The notes under the pieces were generated by a model. That model had not been told where the DNA came from. It did not search any database and saw nothing but the letters and a program-made list of their open reading frames with translations. From an uncultured Pseudoteredinibacter sp. (lineage in GTDB: Bacteria; Pseudomonadota; Gammaproteobacteria; Pseudomonadales; Cellvibrionaceae), in the NCBI RefSeq assembly GCF_947502065.1, contig NZ_CANMYE010000009.1, positions 34,352 through 98,351 of the forward strand: a stretch of DNA of 64,000 bases, given 5' to 3'. Every line of letters begins with the position of its first letter. The first letter of the stretch is position 1. The translations under genes were made by a program, and so were the position numbers. Below, in pieces: positions 42,742 to 52,368 of this stretch.

Positions 42742-45288
42742 CTAGAAGCGATACTCAAAATCGATACCGTAAGTTCTCGGCTCTGTTAGCGAGACCGTTG
42801 GAGAAGCCAAATCTGATGCCGCTAAGCCGCCTGGAATACTGGTATAGCGGTTGTCGAGTAGATTCTGTCCCCACAAGGCTAGGCCATAGCGCTCATCCTG
42901 ACTGCGCCAAGCGATACGTGCATTGAGGAATTTACGATCATCACCAAAGTTTTCAATTTGCTCATACTCAGGTAAATAGCCCGCATCATTCTCATCAAAC
43001 TGCTGCTCTTTAAAGACATAATCCACATGTAAATTCACCTGCCCCTGTGCGGCATCGAAGGCCCAATCGAAGGTAAAGGTATATTCATCTAAAGTGTCAG
43101 CTGATTCTTGATCACCACCACGCTGATTACCATTGGCATCAATATACTCACCATAGCGGCTGCTGGTTTCGCGGGAGGTGCTTACCAGACCAAGCTGAAT
43201 ATTGTCCGTTGGCAGCCACTGCATCACCAGTTCCCAGCCTTCGATATCTTCATCACCCGCAATAATGATTGGCGCGGAAAAGCCTGGAATATTGGGATCA
43301 GCTGAGAATACCGAGCGCTGGCGGTTTTCGAAGCTCATATCAAAGAAGTTTAAGCGTGTACGCAATCGGTCATTAAGCCAATCAGCCTTGATACCGAGTT
43401 CGATATTACTCACCTCTTCCGGTGACAAAGGTTGCTGCGCTGTATTCACCACAAAGCTGTCAAAGCCACCGGAGGTATAGCCGGTTGAGTAAGAGGCAAA
43501 CACCATCGCCTTATCATTGAGGCGATACTGAGCAATGGCGCGGCCTGTTGTTTTGCTCCAACTATCTTTAGCGCTCACTAAACGATCAGTTACCAGACCA
43601 ACCCCTTGTTGGCTCAAAGGGCTAAGCAAATTGGTAGCTTGTGGAATTAAAGCCGCTACTTGCAAGCCGGCAGCTGCCAGCGCCGCACGCTCTTGATTGA
43701 GCTGTGTAGCTAAAGGCGCCGTCGCATTGAACCAAGTAAAATCTTTTTCATCTTTGCTGTAGCGCAAACCGAAAATCAGATTAAAGTCGTCTGTTACGCT
43801 AATATCGATATCACTATAAACGCCCCAATTAACAAACTCACCAGTATTTCGTACTTCTTCGGTGAACAACTGCCCACTGTAGCTTGGCGCAATAAAGCCG
43901 GCCGCTAGGATTGGGCTAAAGGGCTGAATTTGCGGCGCAAAGGGGCTGGCATATAAAAAGCCCAGCACGCCATTATAAGAGGCGGTTGATTGATCCAAAG
44001 GAGTTCCCAAAGCACCACCGGCCAATTGATCGAGCGCCCCTGTCAGCATGGCCCAGCCAGTTGGATCCCAAATACTGTCGATACTAAAGCCTGCGCCTGC
44101 AGCCGCTAGCAAGCCATTGGATACCTGGGTGGCCAAGTTTGCAGCCGTATCGGCAGTGGTATTAATTTGTGTGGTCTGGCTTTTATCTTCACTCGAATAG
44201 GTAAAGCCGCCTACGTATTTGAATCGCTCATTGGAAAAATTCAATTGCAACTCGGTATAGAATAGTTCGCTGGTTTCAATATTGTCGGTATCTAAATATC
44301 GATCGATATGACTGCCGCCATCTTCATCCTGACGGTTGGTGGTATCTAGATCTCGATAATTCGCCCACCAAGCTAGTGACCACTCCTCATTAATATCGTG
44401 TTCTAAGCGATAGCCCAAAGAATACATATCGCGTGTTTCTTGGCCATTTATGACGTCGTTCGCCACTACGGCACTCGTGGGTTGTCGGTTGTGAGAGAAA
44501 GCGCTATAGCCCACCGACGGGGCCGGGCCGTTATCGGAATCATCGAAATCTGCACTAAGCTGCAAGCGGGTATCTGAGCTAAGCTCCCAAAGCAGAGCCA
44601 AACGACCAGTAAGCATATCCTTGGCATCAATATCAGCACCGCCTGACACCACATTGTCGATATAGCCATCACGCTGGTTAAGCATTAGATTGGCACGCAC
44701 AGCAACATTTTCAGACAAAGGCTGATTAATCATCGCCTCCCAGCGCTGAAAATCGTAATTACCTGCTTTTAATTTTACAAAGCCTTCTTGCTCACCTAAC
44801 TGGGGGCGATTAGGAACAATATTGACTGAACCTGCGGCGGCATTGCGCCCGGCCAAAGTACCCTGGGGGCCTTTAAGCACTTCGATGCGAGCCATATCCG
44901 AGAAGGCGATAGTGGTAGCTGAGCGCGGCAGGTATACACCATCGTAAAAAGTGGCCACCGAGGCGTCGCCACCAGAGCTGATATTTGAGCTAGCGACACC
45001 ACGAATGGTTAAGGTACTTTGAGTAAGAGCGCCGCCGGCCTCAAAGCCCGGAATATAATCGGCGATATCCTCAAGTAAGAGCGCGCCAGTATTTTCGATA
45101 TCCTTTGAAGAATAGTTATCGATGGCAATCGGCACATCCATAACATTCTGCTCACGCTTTTGAGCGGTAACCACAACTTCTTCTAGGGCGAACTTGGGTG
45201 CATTGCTTTGGGCATTGGCATTGCCGATAAGAATTTGACTGATGGCCAAACTGAGAATGGCCGGCCTGTAGGCTGGGTATCGCGACAT
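42742..45288 (-). CDS. TonB-dependent receptor (848 residues)
   Basis: An outer-membrane receptor with a signal peptide ending NANAQ, a TonB box (LEEVVVTAQKREQ, residues about 35-47), a plug (GGALTQSTLTIRGVASSN, MARIEVLKGPQGTLAGRNAAAGSVNI), and a barrel with several long alanine-rich inserts (residues about 380-470 and 510-590). The terminal residues YGIDFEYRF end in Phe. The plug wording is that of the large group seen in marine and sphingomonad proteobacteria, which take up varied organics; the ligand is unknown. It is divergent from an AraC regulator and probably linked to the cytochrome cluster. Confidence 0.9.
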   Translation of the reverse strand: MSRYPAYRPAILSLAISQILIGNANAQSNAPKFALEEVVVTAQKREQNVMDVPIAIDNYSSKDIENTGALLLEDIADYIPGFEAGGALTQSTLTIRGVASSNISSGGDASVATFYDGVYLPRSATTIAFSDMARIEVLKGPQGTLAGRNAAAGSVNIVPNRPQLGEQEGFVKLKAGNYDFQRWEAMINQPLSENVAVRANLMLNQRDGYIDNVVSGGADIDAKDMLTGRLALLWELSSDTRLQLSADFDDSDNGPAPSVGYSAFSHNRQPTSAVVANDVINGQETRDMYSLGYRLEHDINEEWSLAWWANYRDLDTTNRQDEDGGSHIDRYLDTDNIETSELFYTELQLNFSNERFKYVGGFTYSSEDKSQTTQINTTADTAANLATQVSNGLLAAAGAGFSIDSIWDPTGWAMLTGALDQLAGGALGTPLDQSTASYNGVLGFLYASPFAPQIQPFSPILAAGFIAPSYSGQLFTEEVRNTGEFVNWGVYSDIDISVTDDFNLIFGLRYSKDEKDFTWFNATAPLATQLNQERAALAAAGLQVAALIPQATNLLSPLSQQGVGLVTDRLVSAKDSWSKTTGRAIAQYRLNDKAMVFASYSTGYTSGGFDSFVVNTAQQPLSPEEVSNIELGIKADWLNDRLRTRLNFFDMSFENRQRSVFSADPNIPGFSAPIIIAGDEDIEGWELVMQWLPTDNIQLGLVSTSRETSSRYGEYIDANGNQRGGDQESADTLDEYTFTFDWAFDAAQGQVNLHVDYVFKEQQFDENDAGYLPEYEQIENFGDDRKFLNARIAWRSQDERYGLALWGQNLLDNRYTSIPGGLAASDLASPTVSLTEPRTYGIDFEYRF

Positions 45289-45616
45289 AACGCTCTCCGT
45301 CGTTGTTATTTATTATTGTTATTTCATTTGCTGTTATAGCTATGAGCGTGAAATCTGCCAGAATCTGGCAATAGATGCTTAGTGTTTTTAAAAATCGTCA
45401 TTGATTTTTATGCAGCCCAAGCCTCCGTAATGCAGGCCAAGCACGTTTGAGTGAGTGTTTTCGAAATCCAGAAGCCCAATTCAAGGAATATCATAATAAT
45501 GAAGAACTCTGGCAGCTGAAGTCAGCAAGCGTTAGACTCAAGCAAACATAAAATAATAAAAGCCCCAGCACGCCCTAAGTGATGCTTTTATAATGGGTAA
45601 GGAAGTAAGATAATCC
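45289..45616. other. 328-base divergent control region
   Basis: Between the large TonB receptor (minus) and the membrane AraC regulator (plus). Probably holds both promoters and an AraC-protein binding site. I see no clear direct repeats, small gene or RNA. Confidence 0.45.
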
Positions 45617-46687
45617 GTGAGTAATCTGATTGATATTTTTATCAGCTTTTCCCTGTCCCAGCTGCTGCTATGCACAGTACTGCTGCTGCGCCGCCCAACA
45701 GGGCATGCCTTAAGCGAAAAACTGTTTATTGCCTTATTGCTAGCCGATGCCGCCTATTTGATTATCCCTTGGGTTAGCGCCGATTGGGCTAGAGCCATTT
45801 TATACCCCGCGCAAACCATGGTGCCCGGACTATTTTGGTTATTTAGCTATAGCTTATTTGACGATCATTTCCGGCTGCGACCATGGCAGCTGATTCCCTT
45901 TATCATTACCGTTGTCTTACCCACGGCGGCAACCTTCGCTGATCTAGGTGAGTCTCAAATAGGCCAGCTACTGTGGTTTCAGCTACCTCAGTTTATTGAA
46001 TTTGTGCTCCTCGGCTGGGCGCTCAAAGTCATTTTGGCCCACTGGCAAGATGATCTTTTAGAGCAACGTCGGAACCTACGCATTTGGTTTTCGGCCTTTA
46101 TTGGCTTTTATATCTTCGCCTTGATCGCCGCGCAGCAACTGTTGTTCCCAAGCGTCGAATGGCTGGCTATTTGGCAATATGCCCCTGCAGGGGTCATGTT
46201 ATTTCTGTGTAACTGTGTATTGCTGGAATTTAAGCAGGATGTTTTTTATCAACAAGCGCCCCCGCTGCCTCAAGCCAACATAGAAACAGAAGCAGAAACT
46301 AAGGCCACCAAGATCGAGCGCCAACATGAACAAGAAGAGGTTCCAGATGGAGTTCTTGAGGCCATAAGCCTGCTCATGGAAGGTGAAAAGATTTATCGCG
46401 AGATGGGGCTCACGATTGGTCAGCTGGCCGACAAAATAGAAATCCAAGAGTATCGCTTGCGGCGTATCATTAATGCAGGTCTAGGCTACCGAAACTTTAA
46501 TGACTTTCTAAATCGCTACCGTGTGCAAGAAGCATGCGAAAGACTCGCGTCAAAGACCGAGCAAGACACTGCTGTCTTGAATATCGCACTTGATGCTGGC
46601 TTTCGCTCATTGAGCTCATTTAATAAAGCCTTTAAGGATAGCCAAGGCATGACCCCCACCGCTTATCGCAAAAGTCAGCTCAACTAA
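45617..46687 (+). CDS. AraC-family regulator with membrane-spanning N-terminus
   Basis: A 356-residue protein. The first 210 residues have about seven hydrophobic segments, a 7TM-like sensor module; a linker of some 30 residues rich in Glu and Gln follows; and the C-terminal 105 residues are an AraC helix-turn-helix pair (LTIGQLADKIEIQEYRLRRIIN and LNIALDAGFRSLSSFNKAFK, MTPTAYRKSQ). This build allows a ligand sensed in the membrane or periplasm to alter transcription directly. It lies between the TonB receptor and the cytochrome genes, its likely targets. The start is GTG at 45617. Confidence 0.85.
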   Translation: MSNLIDIFISFSLSQLLLCTVLLLRRPTGHALSEKLFIALLLADAAYLIIPWVSADWARAILYPAQTMVPGLFWLFSYSLFDDHFRLRPWQLIPFIITVVLPTAATFADLGESQIGQLLWFQLPQFIEFVLLGWALKVILAHWQDDLLEQRRNLRIWFSAFIGFYIFALIAAQQLLFPSVEWLAIWQYAPAGVMLFLCNCVLLEFKQDVFYQQAPPLPQANIETEAETKATKIERQHEQEEVPDGVLEAISLLMEGEKIYREMGLTIGQLADKIEIQEYRLRRIINAGLGYRNFNDFLNRYRVQEACERLASKTEQDTAVLNIALDAGFRSLSSFNKAFKDSQGMTPTAYRKSQLN

Positions 46688-46780
46688 GCGATCTTTCGCT
46701 GCCGAATTTTAAAATCACTGAGATTTCGGCCTTTAATAGCGGCAATCTACGCTGACAATAATATCAGCGAGTGATTTGTC

Positions 46781-47431
46781 ATGATAAAGCGCCTCTTTAA
46801 AGCGGGCTATTGCCTAAGCTTTAAACACACAGCCTTACTTAGCACAGCACTGTTAATGCCTATTAGCAGCACCTCATTTGCCGAAACAGAGCCAAAGCAA
46901 AAAGCCAAACGGCTATTTCAGAGCTGCGCCAGCTGCCATGGCCAGCAAGGTGAAGGGCAAGCCGCACTTGGCGCACCCACCTTAGCCGGACAATTGCCCT
47001 CGTATCTAGAGCGAGCCATGGCGGAGTTTGCCGCCGGAAAACGCGGTCAAGAAGATCATTTCGCCCAACAAATGGCCGCCATGTCGGCAAGTTTGCAAAA
47101 TGAACAACAAAGGCAGTTATTGGCCAGCTACATCAGCACGCTACCCGCCAAAGAGATTCAAATACCCCCACGCAGTTCTGATGCCGCTTATCGTTTGTAC
47201 CAAGCCAGCTGCGGTGGCTGCCACGGTGTCAAAGCCGAGGGCAACAAAGCCCTAAACTCTCCTCGGCTTGCTGGTATGAATGAAGCCTACATAGCAAGGC
47301 AACTAGAACACTTCAGAACGGGCAAGCGGGGTGCAAGCAGCCGCTACGCAAAACAAATGCAAATGATGGCCAATACCTTAAAAGGGCCACAGGACGTCAA
47401 ATTACTAAGCCGGTTTATTGCAAAGCTCTAA
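46781..47431 (+). CDS. Diheme cytochrome c (c4-like)
   Basis: A 216-residue exported protein with a signal peptide (about 30 residues) and two similar domains, each with a heme site: CASCH at 49-53 and CGGCH at 144-148, each followed by the LAGQLP / LAGMNE motif. Repetition of the fold and motif GEGQAALGAPTLAG fits cytochrome c4, which carries electrons in the periplasm. It probably passes electrons from the next gene's protein to a terminal oxidase or the reverse. Confidence 0.85.
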   Translation: MIKRLFKAGYCLSFKHTALLSTALLMPISSTSFAETEPKQKAKRLFQSCASCHGQQGEGQAALGAPTLAGQLPSYLERAMAEFAAGKRGQEDHFAQQMAAMSASLQNEQQRQLLASYISTLPAKEIQIPPRSSDAAYRLYQASCGGCHGVKAEGNKALNSPRLAGMNEAYIARQLEHFRTGKRGASSRYAKQMQMMANTLKGPQDVKLLSRFIAKL

Positions 47432-47487
47432 GGTAAAAAGAAAGCTGAAAGAAAGTTTAAGAAAGAAGACAAAGGCCAGAACAGAGA

Positions 47488-48651
47488 ATGATTAACAGCC
47501 TTATATTAGCCGCCGGAATTAGTCTCAGCAGCCATTGCCCTGCCGGATTTGAAAAAGCAGAGAGTAATCGCTGTGAGCTTAGAACGGTATATCAGTTCTA
47601 CGACTCCCTACAGAATCGCGGTGTCGGCGGCACTCAAACCAGCTTGCCAAAACATGTGGATGGCTACAGCCCACAGCAAATTGATCTAGGCCGTTATTTA
47701 TTCTTTGATCCTATCTTATCTGCTAATCAGGTGCAGTCTTGTGCCAGCTGCCATCAGCCAGATAAAGGCTTTAGTGATGGCCATGGTCGATCAGTAGGCT
47801 TTGATGGCAAGCTGCTTCCACGATCGGCACCTAGCCTATGGAACAGTGCCTTTTTAGATCGCTTCTTTTGGGATGGCCGAGCCAAGACTTTAGAGGAGCA
47901 GGCTAAGGGACCACTTTATGCCCCTGAAGAAATGAACAATAAGCCAGAAGAGCTGCTCGAGCGCCTAAATCAAAACAAAGAATACCAAAGACTTTTTAGG
48001 GCGGCTTTTCCCGGCAGCATCGCAATCGAAGAGTCGCAACTACTAACGGTATTGGCGGCATTTCAAGCATCGTTAATTTCCTTAAACAGTCGCTACGATC
48101 GCTATGCCCACGGCGACCACAAAGCACTAAATTCCGAAGAGATAGCCGGCATGAATGTATTTCGCTCTTTTGTCGCGCGCTGCAGTGAATGCCACACACC
48201 GCCATTGTTTACTAACAACCAAATCGCCGTTATTGGCACCCCCGAGCCAGAGGGCATGGCATTAGATATTGGCGCTGAGAAAACCTTTAACAGCAGCGTA
48301 TTAAAAGGTGGCTTTAAAGTGCCCACCTTAAGAAATATCGAATTTACCGCGCCCTATATGCACTCCGGTGTATTTCCAAGCCTACGTGAAGCCACAGAGT
48401 TTTATAACAAAGGCCGCGGCCATGCAGTTCCCAATGGCGTGGAGATGCAAATCCATTGGCATATTTGGGAGCCCAATCTGAAAGAAGAAGAATTAGATTT
48501 AATCGTCAGCTTTATGAAAACGCTGAGCGATGAAACCTTTAAACCCAAAACACCCAAACAGCTGCCCTCTGGCCTGCCAGTGCTTGCTGATGTACCAGCC
48601 GCAAGTAAGGAAAGCAAAGACAGCATCCCACAGACAGCAATGAGAAGATAA
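47488..48651 (+). CDS. Diheme cytochrome c peroxidase/MauG-family protein
   Basis: A 387-residue protein with two heme sites, CASCH at 85-89 and CSECH at 232-236, and the family segments LWNSAFLDRFFWDGRAKTLEEQ and KVPTLRNIEFTAPYMHSGVF. It is a member of the CcpA/MauG group, which reduces peroxide or, in MauG, oxidises a protein substrate through a high-valent iron pair. The signal peptide is short and unusual (LILAAGISLSSHC). It ends two bases before the next gene, so the two are made together. Confidence 0.85.
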   Translation: MINSLILAAGISLSSHCPAGFEKAESNRCELRTVYQFYDSLQNRGVGGTQTSLPKHVDGYSPQQIDLGRYLFFDPILSANQVQSCASCHQPDKGFSDGHGRSVGFDGKLLPRSAPSLWNSAFLDRFFWDGRAKTLEEQAKGPLYAPEEMNNKPEELLERLNQNKEYQRLFRAAFPGSIAIEESQLLTVLAAFQASLISLNSRYDRYAHGDHKALNSEEIAGMNVFRSFVARCSECHTPPLFTNNQIAVIGTPEPEGMALDIGAEKTFNSSVLKGGFKVPTLRNIEFTAPYMHSGVFPSLREATEFYNKGRGHAVPNGVEMQIHWHIWEPNLKEEELDLIVSFMKTLSDETFKPKTPKQLPSGLPVLADVPAASKESKDSIPQTAMRR

Positions 48652-48653
48652 CA

Positions 48654-50159
48654 ATGAACAAAAGCCTTTTACTCGCTGCCATCACCTTAGCCGTAGGTTT
48701 TGGACTTGGACAGTTTCTGGCCAAAGACAAAGCCCCAGTTATTCAAGCTAATCAGGTGGATAAAAGCTTCGCAGGTGGTTATCAAGCCGAGCAAGATAAA
48801 AACTTGAACGCCGACGTAGATTTTGTCTTACCGGGCAGTGGTAATACTATAACGGTAAATCCTGGAGAAAAAATTCAAGATGCCGTGATTGCCGCCAAAC
48901 CAGGCGATACCATCATGGTGATGCCCGGCCGCTATGAAGAAACCATCTACATCGACAAAGACAGCATTCGTTTAGTCGGCATTATCCAAGAAGGACAGCG
49001 CGCCGAGCTTAATGGCAGAGGCGAATTGAACGATGCCATTTTGTATTCTGGCAACAATATCACTGTCGAAAATTTCCTTATCACAAAATACAAAGGCAAT
49101 GGCATTATGGGCCAGGCCGGCAATAATTTTGAGATTCGCGGCAATGTAATTGTTGATACCGGTGTTTACGGAATTTTCCCGCAACTGGGTAAAAACGGTA
49201 TCGTGTCTCACAACATTATTTCAGGCATTGAAGACGCCGCCATTTACGTCGGCATGAGCGATAATGTTCATGTTGCCCATAACGAGGTGTTTGATTCAGT
49301 AGCGGGCATTGAAATAGAAAACAGTCGCCACTGCATTGTGGAAGACAATTATGTTCATAATAATACCGGCGGCATCCTAGCTTTTATTACTCCTGGTCTT
49401 CCCATCAAAACCACTTACGATGTCATCATTCGTAATAACTTTGTGGTTAACAATAATCACCCGAACTTTGGCGCACCAGGTTCTACTGTTGCTGGCATTC
49501 CACCGGGCACCGGCATCTTGGTAATGGCCGCCGATGAAGTGGTTATTGAAGATAATATTATTACCGATCATAAAACCGCTGGCATAATGATCACCGATCA
49601 CTATAACGCGCCAAATACCACGATCGATGAAGGCTCTGACCCTTATCCAGATAAAGTTGCGATTTTGGATAACTTAATGATGCGCAACGGTTACGACACC
49701 ATTGATGAAGTAAAGGCACTGATGCTCACCGAGCTTAAAACGGGTGATCCCGATATTATTCGAGCTGGTAAAAGCAGTGACAGCTGCATCAACAACCGCC
49801 ACCGCTACATCACTGTAGGTATCAACGATTTTAAAGATTGTGATTTTAATAACACCGACGACGTTGTAACTTACAGCTTATCCGAGCCAGTGCCGCCGAG
49901 AGAAATAACTGCAGAAAACAAAGGCAAGATCGCCTATTTAGGTATTTGCACTGGTTGTCATAGTTATACTGGCCGAATTGTTGGTCCACCTGTACAGCTT
50001 ATTCAAGCTTTATACATGGAGAACCCTCATGGCCTTGCGGATTACATTGCAAACCCAACAAAGAAACGCGACGACTATCCAGAAATGCCACCGCAGAACT
50101 ACCTGGATGAAGAAACTCGCTTGGCGGTTGCTGAGTATATGTTGAGCCGTACTAACTAG
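48654..50159 (+). CDS. Parallel beta-helix protein with C-terminal cytochrome c
   Basis: A 501-residue protein. An N-terminal hydrophobic segment (residues 4-21) is a signal anchor. Residues about 65-345 are a right-handed parallel beta-helix of the NosD/carbohydrate-binding type (IQDAVIAAKPGDTIMVMPG, then repeated NNITVENF, NNFEIRGNVI, DNVHVAHNEV, RHCIVEDNYV). The last 80 residues are a c-type cytochrome with CTGCH at 432-436 and the distal MPPQNYL. NosD-like helices help load metal clusters; others cut polysaccharides. The heme domain suggests electron transfer. Substrate unknown. Confidence 0.8.
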   Translation: MNKSLLLAAITLAVGFGLGQFLAKDKAPVIQANQVDKSFAGGYQAEQDKNLNADVDFVLPGSGNTITVNPGEKIQDAVIAAKPGDTIMVMPGRYEETIYIDKDSIRLVGIIQEGQRAELNGRGELNDAILYSGNNITVENFLITKYKGNGIMGQAGNNFEIRGNVIVDTGVYGIFPQLGKNGIVSHNIISGIEDAAIYVGMSDNVHVAHNEVFDSVAGIEIENSRHCIVEDNYVHNNTGGILAFITPGLPIKTTYDVIIRNNFVVNNNHPNFGAPGSTVAGIPPGTGILVMAADEVVIEDNIITDHKTAGIMITDHYNAPNTTIDEGSDPYPDKVAILDNLMMRNGYDTIDEVKALMLTELKTGDPDIIRAGKSSDSCINNRHRYITVGINDFKDCDFNNTDDVVTYSLSEPVPPREITAENKGKIAYLGICTGCHSYTGRIVGPPVQLIQALYMENPHGLADYIANPTKKRDDYPEMPPQNYLDEETRLAVAEYMLSRTN

Positions 50160-50168
50160 AACAACAAA

Positions 50169-50236
50169 GGGGTCAGATCCCCAAAACAAAAAAATGGGCC
50201 TAGTGGCCCATTTTTTTGTTTTGGGGATCTGACCCC
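50169..50236. terminator. 68-bp perfect palindrome, bidirectional terminator
   Basis: Two 32-base arms (50169-50200 and 50205-50236) around the loop TAGT, complementary throughout. The inner part ATGGGCC/GGCCCAT with seven A and seven T is a terminator for the convergent beta-helix and minE genes; the outer part (GGGGTCAGATCCCC / GGGGATCTGACCCC) is a separate hairpin of the kind found in the tandem repeats at 63.1 kb. Confidence 0.85.
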
Positions 50237-50258
50237 GGTGCGGCTATATCTGTGTAAC

Positions 50259-50510
50259 TTACTCAGGAAGCGTTACGTTCAACTCCAGAATAGAGCACTC
50301 GTCATTATTATCAAGATTCACCTTGACCTGCTCATCATCGATTTCAACATACTTTCGAATCACCGCAAGAATTTCTTGCTGCATTTTCTCGATGTATTCT
50401 GGCTGCTCACGCTTATTACGCTCATGAGCCACAATAATTTGTAAGCGCTCTTTCGCCACAGAGGCCGAGCTCGGCTTCTTTTGTGACCTGAAATAACTAA
50501 AAATACTCAT
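50259..50510 (-). CDS. minE: Cell-division topological specificity factor MinE
   Basis: An 83-residue MinE with the membrane-binding N-terminus MSIFSYFR, the MinD-contact helix (AKERLQIIVAHERNKR) and the dimerisation sheet (ILAVIRKYVEIDDEQVKVNLD). MinE drives the MinCD oscillation that keeps the division site at midcell. Last gene of minCDE; two bases separate it from minD. Confidence 0.96.
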   Translation of the reverse strand: MSIFSYFRSQKKPSSASVAKERLQIIVAHERNKREQPEYIEKMQQEILAVIRKYVEIDDEQVKVNLDNNDECSILELNVTLPE

Positions 50511-50512
50511 CC

Positions 50513-51319
50513 TTAAGCCCCCATCAAACGCTTGAAGAAGCCCTTCTTCTCTATTTCCAAGAAACGATGTTCGATTTCCTCACCAAACAGGCGACCTACA
50601 GCATCACTATAAGCCTTACCAGAATTAGATTCGTCATCAAGAATAACAGGGCTGCCTTGGTTTGACGCTTTCAACACCGCCTCACTTTCAGGAATAACAC
50701 CTAGCAATTCAATTGCCAAGATTTCCTTCACATCCTCAACGCTAAGCATCTCGCCTTCTTCAACTCGCTCAGGGTTGTAACGAGTCACCAATAGCTTCTC
50801 TTCAACAACCTCACCCTTTTCGGCTTTGCGCGACTTACTTTGCAATATACCCAAAATACGATCCGAATCACGTACTGAAGATACCTCTGGGTTAGTTACC
50901 ACGATCGCCATATCAGCAAAATACAAGGCCATCTGAGCGCCACGCTCAATACCCGCAGGAGAATCGCAGACGATAAAGTCGAAGTCTTCACTCAACTCAT
51001 CAAGAACTTTTTCTACACCTTCCTGAGATAAAGCGTCTTTATCGCGAGTTTGTGATGCTGGCAAAATATAAAGATTGTCAACGCGCTTATCTTTGATAAG
51101 AGTTTGCTTTAAATTAGACTCGCCATTGATAACGTTTACAAAGTCGTATACTACCCGACGCTCGCACCCCATGATCAAATCTAGATTACGCAGGCCCACA
51201 TCGAAATCAATGATAACGGTTTTGTGGCCACGCTGAGCCAAACCTGTACCAATGGATGCACTGGTGGTGGTTTTACCAACACCGCCCTTTCCTGATGTCA
51301 CTACGATAATTTTTGCCAC
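50513..51319 (-). CDS. minD: Septum-site determining ATPase MinD
   Basis: A 268-residue ParA-type ATPase with the deviant Walker A KGGVGKTT (residues about 11-18), the IDFDVGLRNLDL segment and a C-terminal amphipathic helix (FLEIEKKGFFKRLMGA) that binds membrane. It recruits MinC and is stimulated by MinE. Confidence 0.97.
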   Translation of the reverse strand: MAKIIVVTSGKGGVGKTTTSASIGTGLAQRGHKTVIIDFDVGLRNLDLIMGCERRVVYDFVNVINGESNLKQTLIKDKRVDNLYILPASQTRDKDALSQEGVEKVLDELSEDFDFIVCDSPAGIERGAQMALYFADMAIVVTNPEVSSVRDSDRILGILQSKSRKAEKGEVVEEKLLVTRYNPERVEEGEMLSVEDVKEILAIELLGVIPESEAVLKASNQGSPVILDDESNSGKAYSDAVGRLFGEEIEHRFLEIEKKGFFKRLMGA

Positions 51320-51327
51320 TCGTTCAC

Positions 51328-52188
51328 CTACTTATCGTTAATTTTCGCGATTTCTAATCGCTCGTCCTTTAATTGAATATGAGCTGTTTGCTTCCAAGCT
51401 TTATCTTTGAGCTCATCGCTTAATATGAAAATACCCGCAATTGAAACCAACTCGGCTTCCAACTGCTGGCAAAAAATCCTGGCGTTGCTATCGCCCTTAA
51501 CACCCGCAAGGGCACGGCCTCGTAATGGCGCATAGATGTGCACATTACCATCGGCTAAAACCTCGGCGCCCTCACTCACCTGCGCCAAAACGATAAGATC
51601 GCAACCCTCTGCATAGATTTGCTGGCCACCTCGCACAGGGCGCTCAATGATTTTTGCCGGCCTGTGTACCAGCTTCTCCTGAATCTCTACCCGTGTTTCT
51701 ATGATGGTTTTAACAGCTTCAGGTTCCGACGCAGTAAGGTCTTGCTCACTAACTTCAGCGGTAGCCTCCAAGCTCATCTCTACCTGTTCCCCATCACCGA
51801 CGGCGGCAGAGGTTTGGTCTTGAACGCTATTATCTTCTTCGGGCGCCTGAACTGAGGCTGATCGCGCAGCACCTGGCAAAGCCGGCAGACCGGTTTGTTT
51901 AACTGCATCCAGTAACTCATCAGCTACCGCACGAAAGGCCATAGGGTGAAGCCCCGCCTCAAAGCAGTCGCTAATTAAGGCATGGAAATCAACTGCAGAA
52001 TCAGGGCTAAACTTTTCCAGACTGATAACCACAGCTGAATCCGCAAACAGCTGTGGCGCCTGCGACACCTTATTCTGCAATTGATTGAGAAAATCAGAGG
52101 AGGGATAGTTTTTCAGCTCCAATACTATGGAGGTGATATTACTTCCTTTTAACTGGAAGCAGACTTCAGATACACTCATTACTGCCAA
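51328..52188 (-). CDS. minC: Septum-site determining protein MinC
   Basis: A 286-residue FtsZ inhibitor. The N-terminal domain (about residues 5-105) binds FtsZ; the C-terminal domain (about 180-280) is a beta-helix with RPVRGGQQIYAEGCDLIVL and ADGNVHIYAPLRGRALAGVKGD. A linker of some 70 residues rich in Glu, Gln and Ala is longer than in E. coli. Eight bases separate it from minD. Confidence 0.95.
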   Translation of the reverse strand: MAVMSVSEVCFQLKGSNITSIVLELKNYPSSDFLNQLQNKVSQAPQLFADSAVVISLEKFSPDSAVDFHALISDCFEAGLHPMAFRAVADELLDAVKQTGLPALPGAARSASVQAPEEDNSVQDQTSAAVGDGEQVEMSLEATAEVSEQDLTASEPEAVKTIIETRVEIQEKLVHRPAKIIERPVRGGQQIYAEGCDLIVLAQVSEGAEVLADGNVHIYAPLRGRALAGVKGDSNARIFCQQLEAELVSIAGIFILSDELKDKAWKQTAHIQLKDERLEIAKINDK

Positions 52189-52368
52189 AGGGCCTTATAT
52201 AAAACTCGCCAAAGGCGCTAGTTTACTGGCTTTGGGGGAAAAAGGTAGTGTTTGCCTTAACTATTTAATACAAGCAATTGCTCACTTATTAGCCACCCCT
52301 TGCATCAAAATTCTATCGAGTAAGTGCAGCCATTAATTGCAAGGATAAAACTAATAAGGATATAAGCG

